DNA from: Litorimonas sp964435725
GTDB lineage: Bacteria; Pseudomonadota; Alphaproteobacteria; Caulobacterales; Maricaulaceae
Assembly (NCBI GenBank): GCA_964435725.1
Contig: CAYTAJ010000060.1
Coordinates: 1 to 14,628, forward strand
Direction of reading: 5' to 3'
Length of the DNA stretch: 14,628 bases
The position numbers and the translations under genes are program-made. This document shows, one piece after another, positions 1-6,999 of this stretch; positions within the stretch are counted from its first letter, which is position 1, and the number at the start of each line of letters is the position of its first letter. Below the pieces are notes generated by a model, which did not search any database, was not told the DNA's origin, and was given only the letters and a program-made list of their open reading frames with translations.

Positions 1-1563
1 AAAATCGCCGTTGATATGGCCAAGGCGGGTCAAATTACCCAAGAAGAAGCGCTGTTACGCGTTGATCCGATGAGCCTTGATCAATTGCTCCATCCGACAC
101 TCGACCCAAATGCGCCGCGTGACATTATTGCGATGGGCTTGCCGGCCTCTCCGGGAGCCGCGATAGGGGAAGTCGTCTTTACCTCTGATGATGCAGAAGC
201 CATGGCGAAGGCCGGACACAAAGTCATTCTTGTGAGGGTAGAAACCTCACCCGAAGATATTCATGGCATGCACGCCGCGCAGGCCATTGTCACCGCTCGC
301 GGGGGCATGACCTCTCACGCCGCCGTGGTTGCGCGTGGCATGGGGACACCTTGTGTCTCCGGCGCGGGTGAAATTCGCATTGATTATGACGCGCAGCAAT
401 TCTCCGTCATGGGCCGTATCGTTAAAAAAGGTGATATTGTCACCGTTGACGGGGCGACAGGGCAAGTCTTTGCTGGCGCCGTAGACATGCAACAACCGGA
501 GCTTTCCGGTGATTTTGCCAAAGTCATGGCATGGGCGGATGATGCACGAAAGCTCGGTATCCGCACCAATGCAGAAACGCCGACGGATGTGCAAACCGCG
601 AAAGACTTCGGGGCCGAAGGCATTGGCCTTTGCCGGACGGAACATATGTTTTTCGAGGCTGACCGTTTGGGTTATTTCCGCGAAATGATTTTGGCACAAG
701 ACAAGGATGGCCGTGAGGATGCCCTCGCAAAAATCCTACCTGTGCAGCGCGAAGACTTCGCGGCGATTTTCCGGATTATGGGCGATTTGCCTTGCACAAT
801 CCGTTTGCTCGACCCGCCTTTGCATGAGTTCTTGCCGCATACAGAAGCCGATATCGAAACCGTGGCACAAGCGATTAATGTGCCTGCGCGAGAGCTCATG
901 ACGCGCGCACGTGAATTGGCCGAGAGCAACCCTATGCTCGGGCATCGCGGCTGTCGTCTCGGTATTTCATATCCTGAAATTTATGAGATGCAGGCCCGTG
1001 CGATTTTCGAAGCACAAAAATTAGTATCAGAAGAAAGCGGCGTTACGCCTGTGGCTGAAATCATGATACCCCTTGTGAGTTCTGCGAAAGAGCTGGATAT
1101 CTTGAAGTCAAAAATCGACGCTGTCGCCAAAGAGGTTGGTGCCCTGACTTATACGATTGGCACGATGATTGAGCTGCCACGGGCGGCCCTTCGCGCGGGT
1201 GATATTGCCGAGCATGCGGAGTTCTTCTCTTTCGGGACGAATGATCTGACGCAAACCACATTCGGACTTTCACGCGATGATGCGGGTCGGTTCCTGCCCG
1301 ATTACGTGGCGCAAGGCATTGTCGAAAAAGACCCCTTCGTCACGCTTGACCAAGACGGTGTTGGTGACTTGATTGAAATTGCCGCTGAACGTGGCCGCAA
1401 AACAAAAGCGGATATTAAGCTCGGCATTTGCGGCGAACATGGAGGAGATCCGGCTTCTGTCGAATTCTGTCACCGCGCAGGCTTAAACTATGTGTCCTGT
1501 TCGCCCTACCGCGTTCCAATTGCGCGACTGGCAGCAGCACAAGCGGCGATTAAAGAGGGCTAG
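1..1563 (+). CDS. ppdK: Pyruvate, phosphate dikinase, C-terminal part (5' partial)
   Basis: PPDK interconverts pyruvate, ATP and phosphate with PEP, AMP and pyrophosphate in the cytoplasm. The reading frame is open from base 1 (K-I-A-V-D before the first ATG at 16), so the gene enters from the left. About 520 of a usual 870-890 residues are present, and the N-terminal ATP-grasp domain is missing because of the window edge. The phosphohistidine swivel domain is visible, with the catalytic His in GGMTSHAAVVARG (codon 316-318). The PEP/pyruvate TIM barrel follows, with the FGTNDLTQTTFG stretch and GICGEHGG, whose Cys (codon 1429-1431) matches the family's acid/base Cys. The long SPYRVPIARL tail is typical of PPDK rather than PEP synthase or enzyme I. 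Its TAG stop overlaps the stop of the convergent LysM gene. The family assignment is very secure. Confidence 0.97.
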   Translation, partial: KIAVDMAKAGQITQEEALLRVDPMSLDQLLHPTLDPNAPRDIIAMGLPASPGAAIGEVVFTSDDAEAMAKAGHKVILVRVETSPEDIHGMHAAQAIVTARGGMTSHAAVVARGMGTPCVSGAGEIRIDYDAQQFSVMGRIVKKGDIVTVDGATGQVFAGAVDMQQPELSGDFAKVMAWADDARKLGIRTNAETPTDVQTAKDFGAEGIGLCRTEHMFFEADRLGYFREMILAQDKDGREDALAKILPVQREDFAAIFRIMGDLPCTIRLLDPPLHEFLPHTEADIETVAQAINVPARELMTRARELAESNPMLGHRGCRLGISYPEIYEMQARAIFEAQKLVSEESGVTPVAEIMIPLVSSAKELDILKSKIDAVAKEVGALTYTIGTMIELPRAALRAGDIAEHAEFFSFGTNDLTQTTFGLSRDDAGRFLPDYVAQGIVEKDPFVTLDQDGVGDLIEIAAERGRKTKADIKLGICGEHGGDPASVEFCHRAGLNYVSCSPYRVPIARLAAAQAAIKEG

Positions 1564-2201
1564 TTACAGCCTTGGAGCGGCAGCTTCAAAACCTGTCCAA
1601 TATCAATTCGCGTCGCATCTCGCAGATTATTCAGGCGCGTAATGGTCTTGACTGATGTGCAATGCTTCCGCGCAATGTCATAAACATTGTCACCGCGTCT
1701 GACACGGTAAAAGGTGTTGGTCGGAGCGACGGGCGCATTTGTGTTTATAACGGGCGAGGGCGTTGACGGTGCTTGACTGATGACACGTGTTTGTGTGCTC
1801 TGGTCATATGACGTCACAGGCGTAGCAGGTTCAGACGCGCGAACCGTTTGCATCACACGCATATCCGGGTCGATGGATTTTTTAAGGAAATAATCGCGGC
1901 AATTGACAGTAACTTCGCCAACCACAGTGGGCTTATTTTTCCCTTTTTCCAAAACAAGCGCTTTGGCCAAATCATTGTTGAAATTGCCGTCCAAGACCAG
2001 AGCGCGCATTTCATCTGTTTCGCAGACCTGTGCGGCTTCTGCAGTATCAATTTCAGTAGGTTTATAACTCGCCGCCACAACCATGCGCTTGGGTTTTTTC
2101 TTTTCGATTTTAACAACGGGGATAGAGTCAGAGACAGAGGCGCACGCACCCAAAGCGAGAGGTGCAACCAAACATGTTGAAATCAGAATTGTGCGTAACA
2201 T
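1560..2201 (-). CDS. LysM-domain lipoprotein
   Basis: A 213-residue exported lipoprotein. The N-terminus has a short charged start, a hydrophobic stretch and a lipobox L-G-A-C with the lipidated Cys at residue 20. Residues about 21-160 are Lys-, Thr- and Pro-rich and look largely linker-like. Residues about 165-208 form one LysM domain (YRVRRGDNVYDIARKHC start, IDIGQVLKLP end), a peptidoglycan-binding module. No peptidase, amidase or transglycosylase domain is present, so the protein probably acts as a wall-tethered binding or scaffold lipoprotein (inference). Cysteines at 60, 101, 181 and 212 could form disulfides in the periplasm. It converges on ppdK, and the two TAG stops share CTAG. No strong Shine-Dalgarno precedes the ATG, but the signal peptide directly after it fixes the start. 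The domain call is firm; the biological role is unknown. Confidence 0.85.
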   Translation of the reverse strand: MLRTILISTCLVAPLALGACASVSDSIPVVKIEKKKPKRMVVAASYKPTEIDTAEAAQVCETDEMRALVLDGNFNNDLAKALVLEKGKNKPTVVGEVTVNCRDYFLKKSIDPDMRVMQTVRASEPATPVTSYDQSTQTRVISQAPSTPSPVINTNAPVAPTNTFYRVRRGDNVYDIARKHCTSVKTITRLNNLRDATRIDIGQVLKLPLQGCN

Positions 2202-2432
2202 TTCCCAAACCCTTTACATATTCCCCGATATTGCGGTGATTATGGTTTAGAAAGCCTTAAGGCGGGGGTGTTCTTTTCAGTCTTGAGTGATAGCGTTGAT
2301 GCTAAACGGCTGAGCAATGTTTCAAACTCTTCGTATGAATGTGATCAGTTTGAGCCCTATATTTCACATATTAAACCTCTGTGTTGTTCTAACCTATCGA
2401 CCTGGTGAATAAGTCACGTTAGAGCGCGGCTC
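2202..2432. other. Divergent intergenic spacer between LysM and PepSY genes
   Basis: This 231-base spacer separates two divergently transcribed genes and must hold the promoters of both. It is AT-rich. I could not identify a clear sigma70 pair, a convincing Fur-type palindrome or a hairpin in it. Confidence 0.5.
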
Positions 2433-3143
2433 ATGACTCGTAAATTTGCAAAATATCTGACTCGCGCGCATAAATGGGCGGGATTGATTTTATCGATTCA
2501 AATCCTGTTTTGGTTTGGGTCTGGTCTATTTTTCACGCTCTTTCCAATTGACGAAGTGCGCGGGCGGCATTTGGTCGATGCGCCGACTTATTCCCTGACA
2601 GATAAATCTATAATCCCGATTGAAATTGCCATGACGGCATATGAGGGGAAATTAACGGGGGCGAAGCTAACGAGTGTGGCGGGTCGCCCCGCCTATATCC
2701 TCCTTGGCGATCAAGGCAGTCAGCTTTTGGACGCCAGAACCGGGAATGCTTGGATGGCTTTGGGTGAAGATGACATTCGTCTCGTTGCGCAAACATCCTA
2801 TATGGGAGAGGGGGAAATAGCGTCTATCTTGAAACTGACGGAGCTGCCCAAAGACTATCGTGGCACTCTGCCAATTTGGCAGGTGAAATTCGATGATAAA
2901 GCTAAGACGCGCCTATATATCGACCCGCAGACGGCCGATATTCGTGCGACACGCACGCGCCTTTGGCGCGTTTTTGATTTCATGTGGAAGCTCCATATTA
3001 TGGATGTCACGGGCGAAGATAATTTCAATGCCTGGTGGTTGAGACTCGCTGCGGCGTGTGCCTTTCTCTTTGCGCTGAGTGGGATTGCCTTGCTCTGGCA
3101 CCGCATTGTTTTGCGCCCACGCCCAAAGCGCAAAATTAGCTAG
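2433..3143 (+). CDS. PepSY-associated transmembrane protein
   Basis: A 236-residue inner-membrane protein with two predicted helices, at residues about 15-38 (KWAGLILSIQILFWFGSGLF) and about 203-224 (LRLAAACAFLFALSGIALLW). They enclose an extracytoplasmic region of about 160 residues. The layout of His-Lys-Trp at the first helix, a PepSY-like central part (AYILLGDQGSQLLDARTG; TRLYIDPQTADIRATRTR) and a W-K-L-H segment ahead of the second helix is that of the PepSY_TM group. Members of that group often sit with TonB receptors and iron reductases, but no such partner is here. The tail is basic (RPRPKRKIS), consistent with a cytoplasmic end. It is monocistronic in this window and overlaps the stop of the convergent DUF885 gene by CTAG. 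Function beyond the family is not known. Confidence 0.8.
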   Translation: MTRKFAKYLTRAHKWAGLILSIQILFWFGSGLFFTLFPIDEVRGRHLVDAPTYSLTDKSIIPIEIAMTAYEGKLTGAKLTSVAGRPAYILLGDQGSQLLDARTGNAWMALGEDDIRLVAQTSYMGEGEIASILKLTELPKDYRGTLPIWQVKFDDKAKTRLYIDPQTADIRATRTRLWRVFDFMWKLHIMDVTGEDNFNAWWLRLAAACAFLFALSGIALLWHRIVLRPRPKRKIS

Positions 3144-4714
3144 GCTTTCTCTCGTGCGATAAAGTCGTCGATTAGGCGTTCGAGCACAACCATCGGCACG
3201 GCCCCGCCCAAAACCACAGCATCATTAAAGCGGCGGAAGTCATAGCGATCGCCCAGCTCAGTTTGGGCTTTCTGGCGGAGGCGGTTAATGGCCGTATGCC
3301 CGACTTTATAGCCCAAAGCTTGTCCCGGCCACGCACAATAACGATCGACTTCGCCGCGTACCTCATCAGGATTGGAGCCATTATTTTTGACAAACCACTC
3401 AATGGCTTGCTCTCGTGTCCAACGCTTGGAATGCAGGCCTGTATCCACCACCAGGCGACAGGCGCGGAAGGCGAGGGATTGCAAATAGCCCAAACGCCCT
3501 ACAGGGAAATCATCATAGACGCCCAGCTCATCCGCGATTTGCTGCGCGTAAAGCGCCCAACCTTCGGAATAGGAATTAAACGCNNNNNNNNNNNNNNNNN
3601 NNNNNNNNNNNNNNNNNNNNNNNNNNNNNNNNNNNNNNNNNNNNNNNNNNNNNNNNNNNNNNNNNNNNNNNNNNNNNNNNNNNAGGGCTGTCATACGGTC
3701 ACCCACGGCGCCTTCGGTATACCCAATGGAACGCAAAATTGGATCCATTTCAGATTGAAGGCTCGCCAGTTCATCCAACCCCATTTGATGCACTTCATCG
3801 GGTGTCATGGTTGTCGTTGTGCTGGCTTGAAGCGTCCAATCATAATAGGCATCGCCTTCGGGCTTGGCCCAAATGCCTGCATCAGACGTGGCTTTTGGAG
3901 CGAGAGCTTCCAGAGCCGCAATTTGACGTTCCATAGCCGGGCGGATTTTCTCTTCGGCAATGGCTTTAGCGCGAGACCCATAATCGCCTTCAAAATTACC
4001 TGCGCGGTTGGCGACAGAGGTTACTATGCCCCAAGAAGCCGCGTCTCTGGCATTTGTGGTTTTTAATTGGCCGAGCGTTTTCTCCATCAAAAAGTCAGGC
4101 AGGATGACCTCTTGCTCGCCAAATATTCGTGTACGTTCTGTTTCCCCATCAAGCTGGTCGGCATAGGCCTCCATACGCGCGAGGTAGGCTTCTGCATCTT
4201 CTGCTGTTTCAATAGAATGAGAGGAGTCAAGGAAGCTCGGAATTTCAACAAAGGCCCCCGTATTTTGTGCCACAGCGTAAGGGCTGTTGCGGTATGACCA
4301 GTTAGAATTCAAAAGCGCCATATCGCCATAAGGCAGATCAAACCCTTCGACCGATTTATCAAAAACGGCTTTGACAACTTCGACATTCAAAGCCTCGTCT
4401 GCGGGTAAGTCAGCGGTGTCGATTTTACCAAGTTTCGCTGCCATAGCGCGAACATCCGTTTCAATCGCTTTTTGCCCAGCCGCAGAGCGGTCTGTTAAGC
4501 GCGATTTCAGCGCCGCATTAACGCCTTTATCGATACCGTAACTCGACGCGGTTTCGGGATAAGCGTTGAGCATTAGATCTTTTGCGCTGTCCAATATTGT
4601 CTGTGCAGAGGGCGCGGTCTCAGTCGCGGGTTGGCTGCAGCCTGATAATGAGAAAGCCGATGCAGTTGCGGCGGCGGCAGAGGTTTGAAGAAGTGAACGA
4701 CGGGAAAGAGACAT
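3140..4714 (-). CDS. DUF885 family protein, Tat-exported lipoprotein, interrupted by assembly gap
   Basis: A DUF885 protein, a family of putative zinc-dependent hydrolases exported to the periplasm. The open frame extends to 4897, but the start is placed at 4714. There MSLSRRSLLQ opens a twin-arginine signal (R5-R6) ending in lipobox L-S-G-C (Cys 26), preceded by AAGGA about 7 bases upstream. The part before the gap carries the usual helical N-terminal half, with DEVHQMGLDELASLQSEM and EGAVGDRM. The part after it has AFNSYSEGWALYAQ, TGLHSKRWTREQAIEWF and RYCAWPGQALGYKVGH, all typical of the family's C-terminal half. The HExxPGHH-like motif expected just before SEGWALY is not visible because it falls in the N run at 3584-3683. 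As assembled the protein is 524 residues; the family is usually about 600, so the gap is probably longer than drawn. Not evidently a pseudogene. Confidence 0.88.
   Translation of the reverse strand: MSLSRRSLLQTSAAAATASAFSLSGCSQPATETAPSAQTILDSAKDLMLNAYPETASSYGIDKGVNAALKSRLTDRSAAGQKAIETDVRAMAAKLGKIDTADLPADEALNVEVVKAVFDKSVEGFDLPYGDMALLNSNWSYRNSPYAVAQNTGAFVEIPSFLDSSHSIETAEDAEAYLARMEAYADQLDGETERTRIFGEQEVILPDFLMEKTLGQLKTTNARDAASWGIVTSVANRAGNFEGDYGSRAKAIAEEKIRPAMERQIAALEALAPKATSDAGIWAKPEGDAYYDWTLQASTTTTMTPDEVHQMGLDELASLQSEMDPILRSIGYTEGAVGDRMTAXXXXXXXXXXXXXXXXXXXXXXXXXXXXXXXXXXAFNSYSEGWALYAQQIADELGVYDDFPVGRLGYLQSLAFRACRLVVDTGLHSKRWTREQAIEWFVKNNGSNPDEVRGEVDRYCAWPGQALGYKVGHTAINRLRQKAQTELGDRYDFRRFNDAVVLGGAVPMVVLERLIDDFIAREKA
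3584..3683. other. Assembly gap (100 N) inside the DUF885 gene
   Basis: Exactly 100 N. The flanking coding sequence lies in the same frame across this length, but the missing part of the protein should be well over 33 residues. The length therefore looks like a placeholder. Confidence 0.9.
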
Positions 4715-4874
4715 GGATATATCCTTGTTTAACGTGTCGTTTAATTGGCATGAGCAAAAGGCAAGGGCAAGACCGTTAAAAAGGAGAGCCCATGCGGTTT
4801 TGGCATCGGCCGCCCCTTTAAGGGCAAGCGATGGATGGTATTTAACGCGGCGCAGTTTTGTGCATGCCGAGTGG

Positions 4875-5261
4875 CTAGAGGCGTATGGGAGTCGCACCGC
4901 CTTTCACAAAGGCTCTTTTACTCATGGGCTTAAACCATATGGTCTTAACCCAAAACTTATGGAGCGGTGAGGGGCACACATCTGAACGTCTGAGAATAGA
5001 TAGGCTTATCCACGCCCGGTTTAGACTGTGGAACTCACAGTGTTTAAAATCCGCAAATCCTATACGGTTTTTTGTCAGGCGCATCGCGCTGCCAAACAAA
5101 GACGCGGCACCACCCACCCGTCGTGACATTTCAATTTGCATTTTGTCCTGTGAATATGCGTGTAGACCAAGAGATTTTGGAATGCCAAAAACGACAGCAC
5201 CCGCCAGTTTCAAAACTGTCACGGCAATCCAAAAAAGATATGTCAAACGCACATAATTCAT
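4875..5261 (-). CDS. Doubtful small hypothetical protein
   Basis: An open frame of 128 codons, not recognised. The first 30 residues (MNYVRLTYLFWIAVTVLKLA and onward) could form a membrane helix or signal anchor, which is the only argument for it. The rest is Arg/Ser/Phe-rich without a pattern I know, and the end is rich in Lys and Trp in a way that looks like non-coding translation. There is no Shine-Dalgarno before the ATG at 5261, and an equally long frame exists on the opposite strand at 4885-5256. It is more likely spurious, or only its N-terminal part may be a remnant. Confidence 0.15.
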   Translation of the reverse strand: MNYVRLTYLFWIAVTVLKLAGAVVFGIPKSLGLHAYSQDKMQIEMSRRVGGAASLFGSAMRLTKNRIGFADFKHCEFHSLNRAWISLSILRRSDVCPSPLHKFWVKTIWFKPMSKRAFVKGGATPIRL

Positions 5262-5380
5262 GATTAGAGTATAGGGCGAGTAATGAGGGCGTGGATGAGA
5301 AACTTTAAAACTGCTGTAGGCTTGGGGTAATCAATATCCTAAACGCGGAAGGAAATTTCCAAAAGTGGACCTGGGCTCAA

Positions 5381-5423
5381 TGTCTTACTCGGGGCGATTT
5401 TAAGACGCTTGTGGATGCTCGTT
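5381..5423. repeat. Imperfect direct repeat, copy A (hairpin core)
   Basis: The copy begins TGTCTTACTCGGGGCGATTT and continues TAAGACGCTTGT. Aligned to copy B at 6173, about 26 of the first 32 positions are identical with one gap, and weaker similarity continues to CGTT. The core GTCTTA...TAAGAC is a 6-base inverted repeat in both copies. It lies just downstream of the DUF6368-like gene. Confidence 0.6.
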
Positions 5424-5455
5424 TTGTAGAAACACTAAGAGTAAAATATTCGACT

Positions 5456-6061
5456 TTACTTGATCATATGAAATTCTGGGCAATTTAACCAAAACTCCAA
5501 GAATTCTACATCACAGATATGGTATGCCCATTTTTTTTCAGAGGCAGTTTTATATTTTATCGTATAAATATGCCCTGGCATATCCTTTATAAATTTTTTG
5601 AAATAAGGTTTGATGGATGACCAATTCGCTTTAAAAAAATACCAGTCACTACTTCTGTATCTTGGTAAATATTTAAATGAAAAAATAGCCCCTTCAAAAT
5701 TAATATGCCCACCAAATTTTCTTGCCAGATATAATGTAATTTCACCTAGAACTTTGTGGTCCACATCATCGTTGCACATTGCTCCCAGAGAAACTGAATA
5801 CTTGGGCTTATAACCTATTGATTTATAGATTTGTCTAAGCTCACCTTTGTCATATACAGAGTTATCAAGAGTAATTTTATCGTGAGTTATGATGAATGGG
5901 CGGCCATCACTTTCAACATTACCTCCAATTGGTTTTGTCGAACTCACCCAGAAGTCTTCATCTTTCCGGCTATCAGAAATGCTATCGAGAGTATTATTGA
6001 TTAAATCCAATTGAGTGCCTTTCAGGGCGTCCTTTAAAATAATAGATGAGCCGGGCCCCAT
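5456..6061 (-). CDS. DUF6368-like protein, AT-rich accessory gene
   Basis: A 201-residue soluble protein without signal peptide or membrane segment. From memory it matches the DUF6368 pattern along its length: DEDFWVSST near residue 35, GRPFIITHD near 53, then MCNDDVDHKVLGEITLYLAR with GGHINFEGA, and finally MPGHIYTIKY with HICDVEFLEFWLNCPEFHMIK at the C-terminus. The terminal block is the most telling. The family's function is not established; an immunity or stress-type role is conceivable but not shown. The start is supported by AAGGTGA a few bases upstream of the ATG. Base composition differs sharply from the neighbours: 5521-5760 is about 31% GC by hand count, against about 56% for 6301-6420 in fsa. 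Together with the flanking direct repeats this suggests horizontal acquisition. It stands alone, with no partner gene beside it. Confidence 0.75.
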   Translation of the reverse strand: MGPGSSIILKDALKGTQLDLINNTLDSISDSRKDEDFWVSSTKPIGGNVESDGRPFIITHDKITLDNSVYDKGELRQIYKSIGYKPKYSVSLGAMCNDDVDHKVLGEITLYLARKFGGHINFEGAIFSFKYLPRYRSSDWYFFKANWSSIKPYFKKFIKDMPGHIYTIKYKTASEKKWAYHICDVEFLEFWLNCPEFHMIK

Positions 6062-6077
6062 ATTTCACCTTAGAGTT

Positions 6078-6107
6078 CTTATATACATCCAGATTTCGTA
6101 AAATGAA
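6078..6107 (-). promoter_or_regulatory. Candidate promoter of the DUF6368-like gene
   Basis: On the minus strand TTCATT (6102-6107) and TATATA (6080-6085) are separated by 16 bases, placing the start of transcription just ahead of the AAGGTGA ribosome site. The -35 match is weak. A 7-base inverted repeat (GAACTCT at 6105-6111, AGAGTTC at 6072-6078) flanks the pair and could be an operator. Confidence 0.35.
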
Positions 6108-6172
6108 CTCTCAAGGAATATTAGACAACCATTATCGTGATTGTTTCTGAGCAAAAGTTCTCTTTAAATGAG

Positions 6173-6215
6173 CGTCTTACTTTGGGCGTTTTAAGACACT
6201 CGTCCAATGTCCGTT
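6173..6215. repeat. Imperfect direct repeat, copy B (hairpin core)
   Basis: The copy begins CGTCTTACTTTGGGCGTTTT and continues AAGACACTCGT. It is the second copy of the repeat at 5381, in the same orientation and about 790 bases away, with the same GTCTTA...TAAGAC inverted core. It lies upstream of the DUF6368-like gene, so the two copies bracket it. Confidence 0.6.
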
Positions 6216-6230
6216 GCGGCGGTTTAGCGA

Positions 6231-6265
6231 AAATTAAAAAACCCGGCAAATGACCGGGTTTATTT
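6231..6265 (-). terminator. Rho-independent terminator of fsa
   Basis: The stem AAACCCGG (6239-6246) pairs with CCGGGTTT (6254-6261) around a 7-base loop. Read on the minus strand the stem is followed by a T-rich run (TTTTAATTTT-like). It lies 25 bases after the fsa stop and isolates fsa from the AT-rich patch. Confidence 0.85.
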
Positions 6266-6286
6266 TTAACTTATGCGTAAAGACGC

Positions 6287-6940
6287 TTACAAAATACTCT
6301 GACCTGTTGCGGCCCAATCTTTCATGAAGGCTTCCAAACCTTTATCTGTCAGGACGTGTTTCGAGAGGCTCTCTATGACCTTTGGCGGAGCGGTCATGAC
6401 GTCAGCGCCGACAAGCGCGCACTCTTTGACGTGATTGACGTTACGAATTGAGGCGGCGAGGATTTCTGTCTCAAAGCCGTAATTGTCATAAATCGTGCGA
6501 ATGTCCTCAATCAATTCTAGGCCATCCAAAGTGATGTCGTCCAAACGCCCGATAAAAGGCGAGATATAAGTCGCGCCGCATTTTGCCGCGAGCAAAGCTT
6601 GGTTCGGTGAGAAGCACAGCGTGACGTTGGTCGGGACTTCTTCTTTGGATAATGTGTTACACGCTTTGAGGCCGTCCATCGTCAGCGGAAGTTTCACGCA
6701 AACATTGTCTGCTATTTGGCGCAAGTGACGCCCTTCGGCAATCATGCCTTCGGCATCTGTGGCGACGACTTCGGCACTGACGTGACCGTCTGTGATTTTA
6801 CAAATCTCGGCAATAACGTCTTTAAAATCGCGGCCTGACTTCGCGATGATGGACGGGTTGGTCGTTACACCATCGACAAGTCCGATATCATTCAAGGCAG
6901 AGATGGCGTCCAGATCGGCACTATCAACAAAAAATTTCAT
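6287..6940 (-). CDS. fsa: Transaldolase / fructose-6-phosphate aldolase family protein
   Basis: A 217-residue, single-domain (short, decameric-type) transaldolase of the MipB/TalC/FSA subfamily, a cytoplasmic class I aldolase of the non-oxidative pentose phosphate pathway. The opening MKFFVDSADLDAI, then GVTTNPSIIAKSG (residues 24-36), is diagnostic. The Schiff-base lysine is Lys83 in CVKLPLT. The residue matching FSA Tyr131 is Phe129 (ISPFIGRLDD); Phe at this place is the transaldolase-type residue, so dihydroxyacetone transfer between sugar phosphates is likelier than free F6P cleavage. That is an inference from established comparisons of TalB and FSA. The gene is divergent from priA with only about 60 bases between the starts, and it has its own terminator. 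No clear Shine-Dalgarno precedes the ATG. Its length is normal for the family. Confidence 0.93.
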   Translation of the reverse strand: MKFFVDSADLDAISALNDIGLVDGVTTNPSIIAKSGRDFKDVIAEICKITDGHVSAEVVATDAEGMIAEGRHLRQIADNVCVKLPLTMDGLKACNTLSKEEVPTNVTLCFSPNQALLAAKCGATYISPFIGRLDDITLDGLELIEDIRTIYDNYGFETEILAASIRNVNHVKECALVGADVMTAPPKVIESLSKHVLTDKGLEAFMKDWAATGQSIL

Positions 6941-6999
6941 GGCTTTATGTCCAATTAGAGGGTGTTAGAGTCGGCAGGTTGTTATCACGAATCGAGGCT

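Larger units (their letters stand above)
4715..5455. other. Intergenic stretch without a convincing gene
   Basis: This stretch of about 740 bases lies between the DUF885 start and the end of the DUF6368-like gene. The first bases hold the DUF885 ribosome binding site (AAGGA on the minus strand, near 4719-4723), and its promoter should lie just beyond. Open frames of about 125 codons exist on both strands over 4875-5261, without family resemblance or good ribosome sites. Two 10-base perfect palindromes occur, at 4934-4943 (ACCATATGGT) and 5351-5360 (GGAAATTTCC). The first copy of a repeat starts at 5381. No tRNA or known ncRNA was recognised. Confidence 0.5.

Noticed and set aside
247..699. 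A 150-codon open frame antisense to ppdK.
   Set aside because: It lies wholly within a secure gene and its translation has no family pattern; a shadow of GC-biased coding sequence.
1848..2180. A 110-codon plus-strand frame over the LysM gene.
   Set aside because: Antisense shadow of the lipoprotein gene, with no ribosome site or recognisable domain.
4865..4882. TGCCGAGTGGCTAGAGGC resembles the D-arm of a class II tRNA (Ser, Tyr or Leu).
   Set aside because: No acceptor stem, anticodon arm or GTTCRANYC T-loop follows at the right distance; chance similarity or at most a tiny fragment.
3140..4897. The longest version of the DUF885 frame with 61 extra N-terminal residues.
   Set aside because: The Tat signal and lipobox must be at the N-terminus, and AAGGA precedes the ATG at 4714.
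4934..4943. Perfect palindrome ACCATATGGT as an operator.
   Set aside because: It does not extend beyond 10 bases and is far from any secure start codon; such sites occur by chance. The same holds for GGAAATTTCC at 5351-5360.
5381..6215. The repeats around the DUF6368-like gene as integron attC sites.
   Set aside because: The GTTRRRY and RYYYAAC core sites are not found in either copy, and no integrase gene is present.
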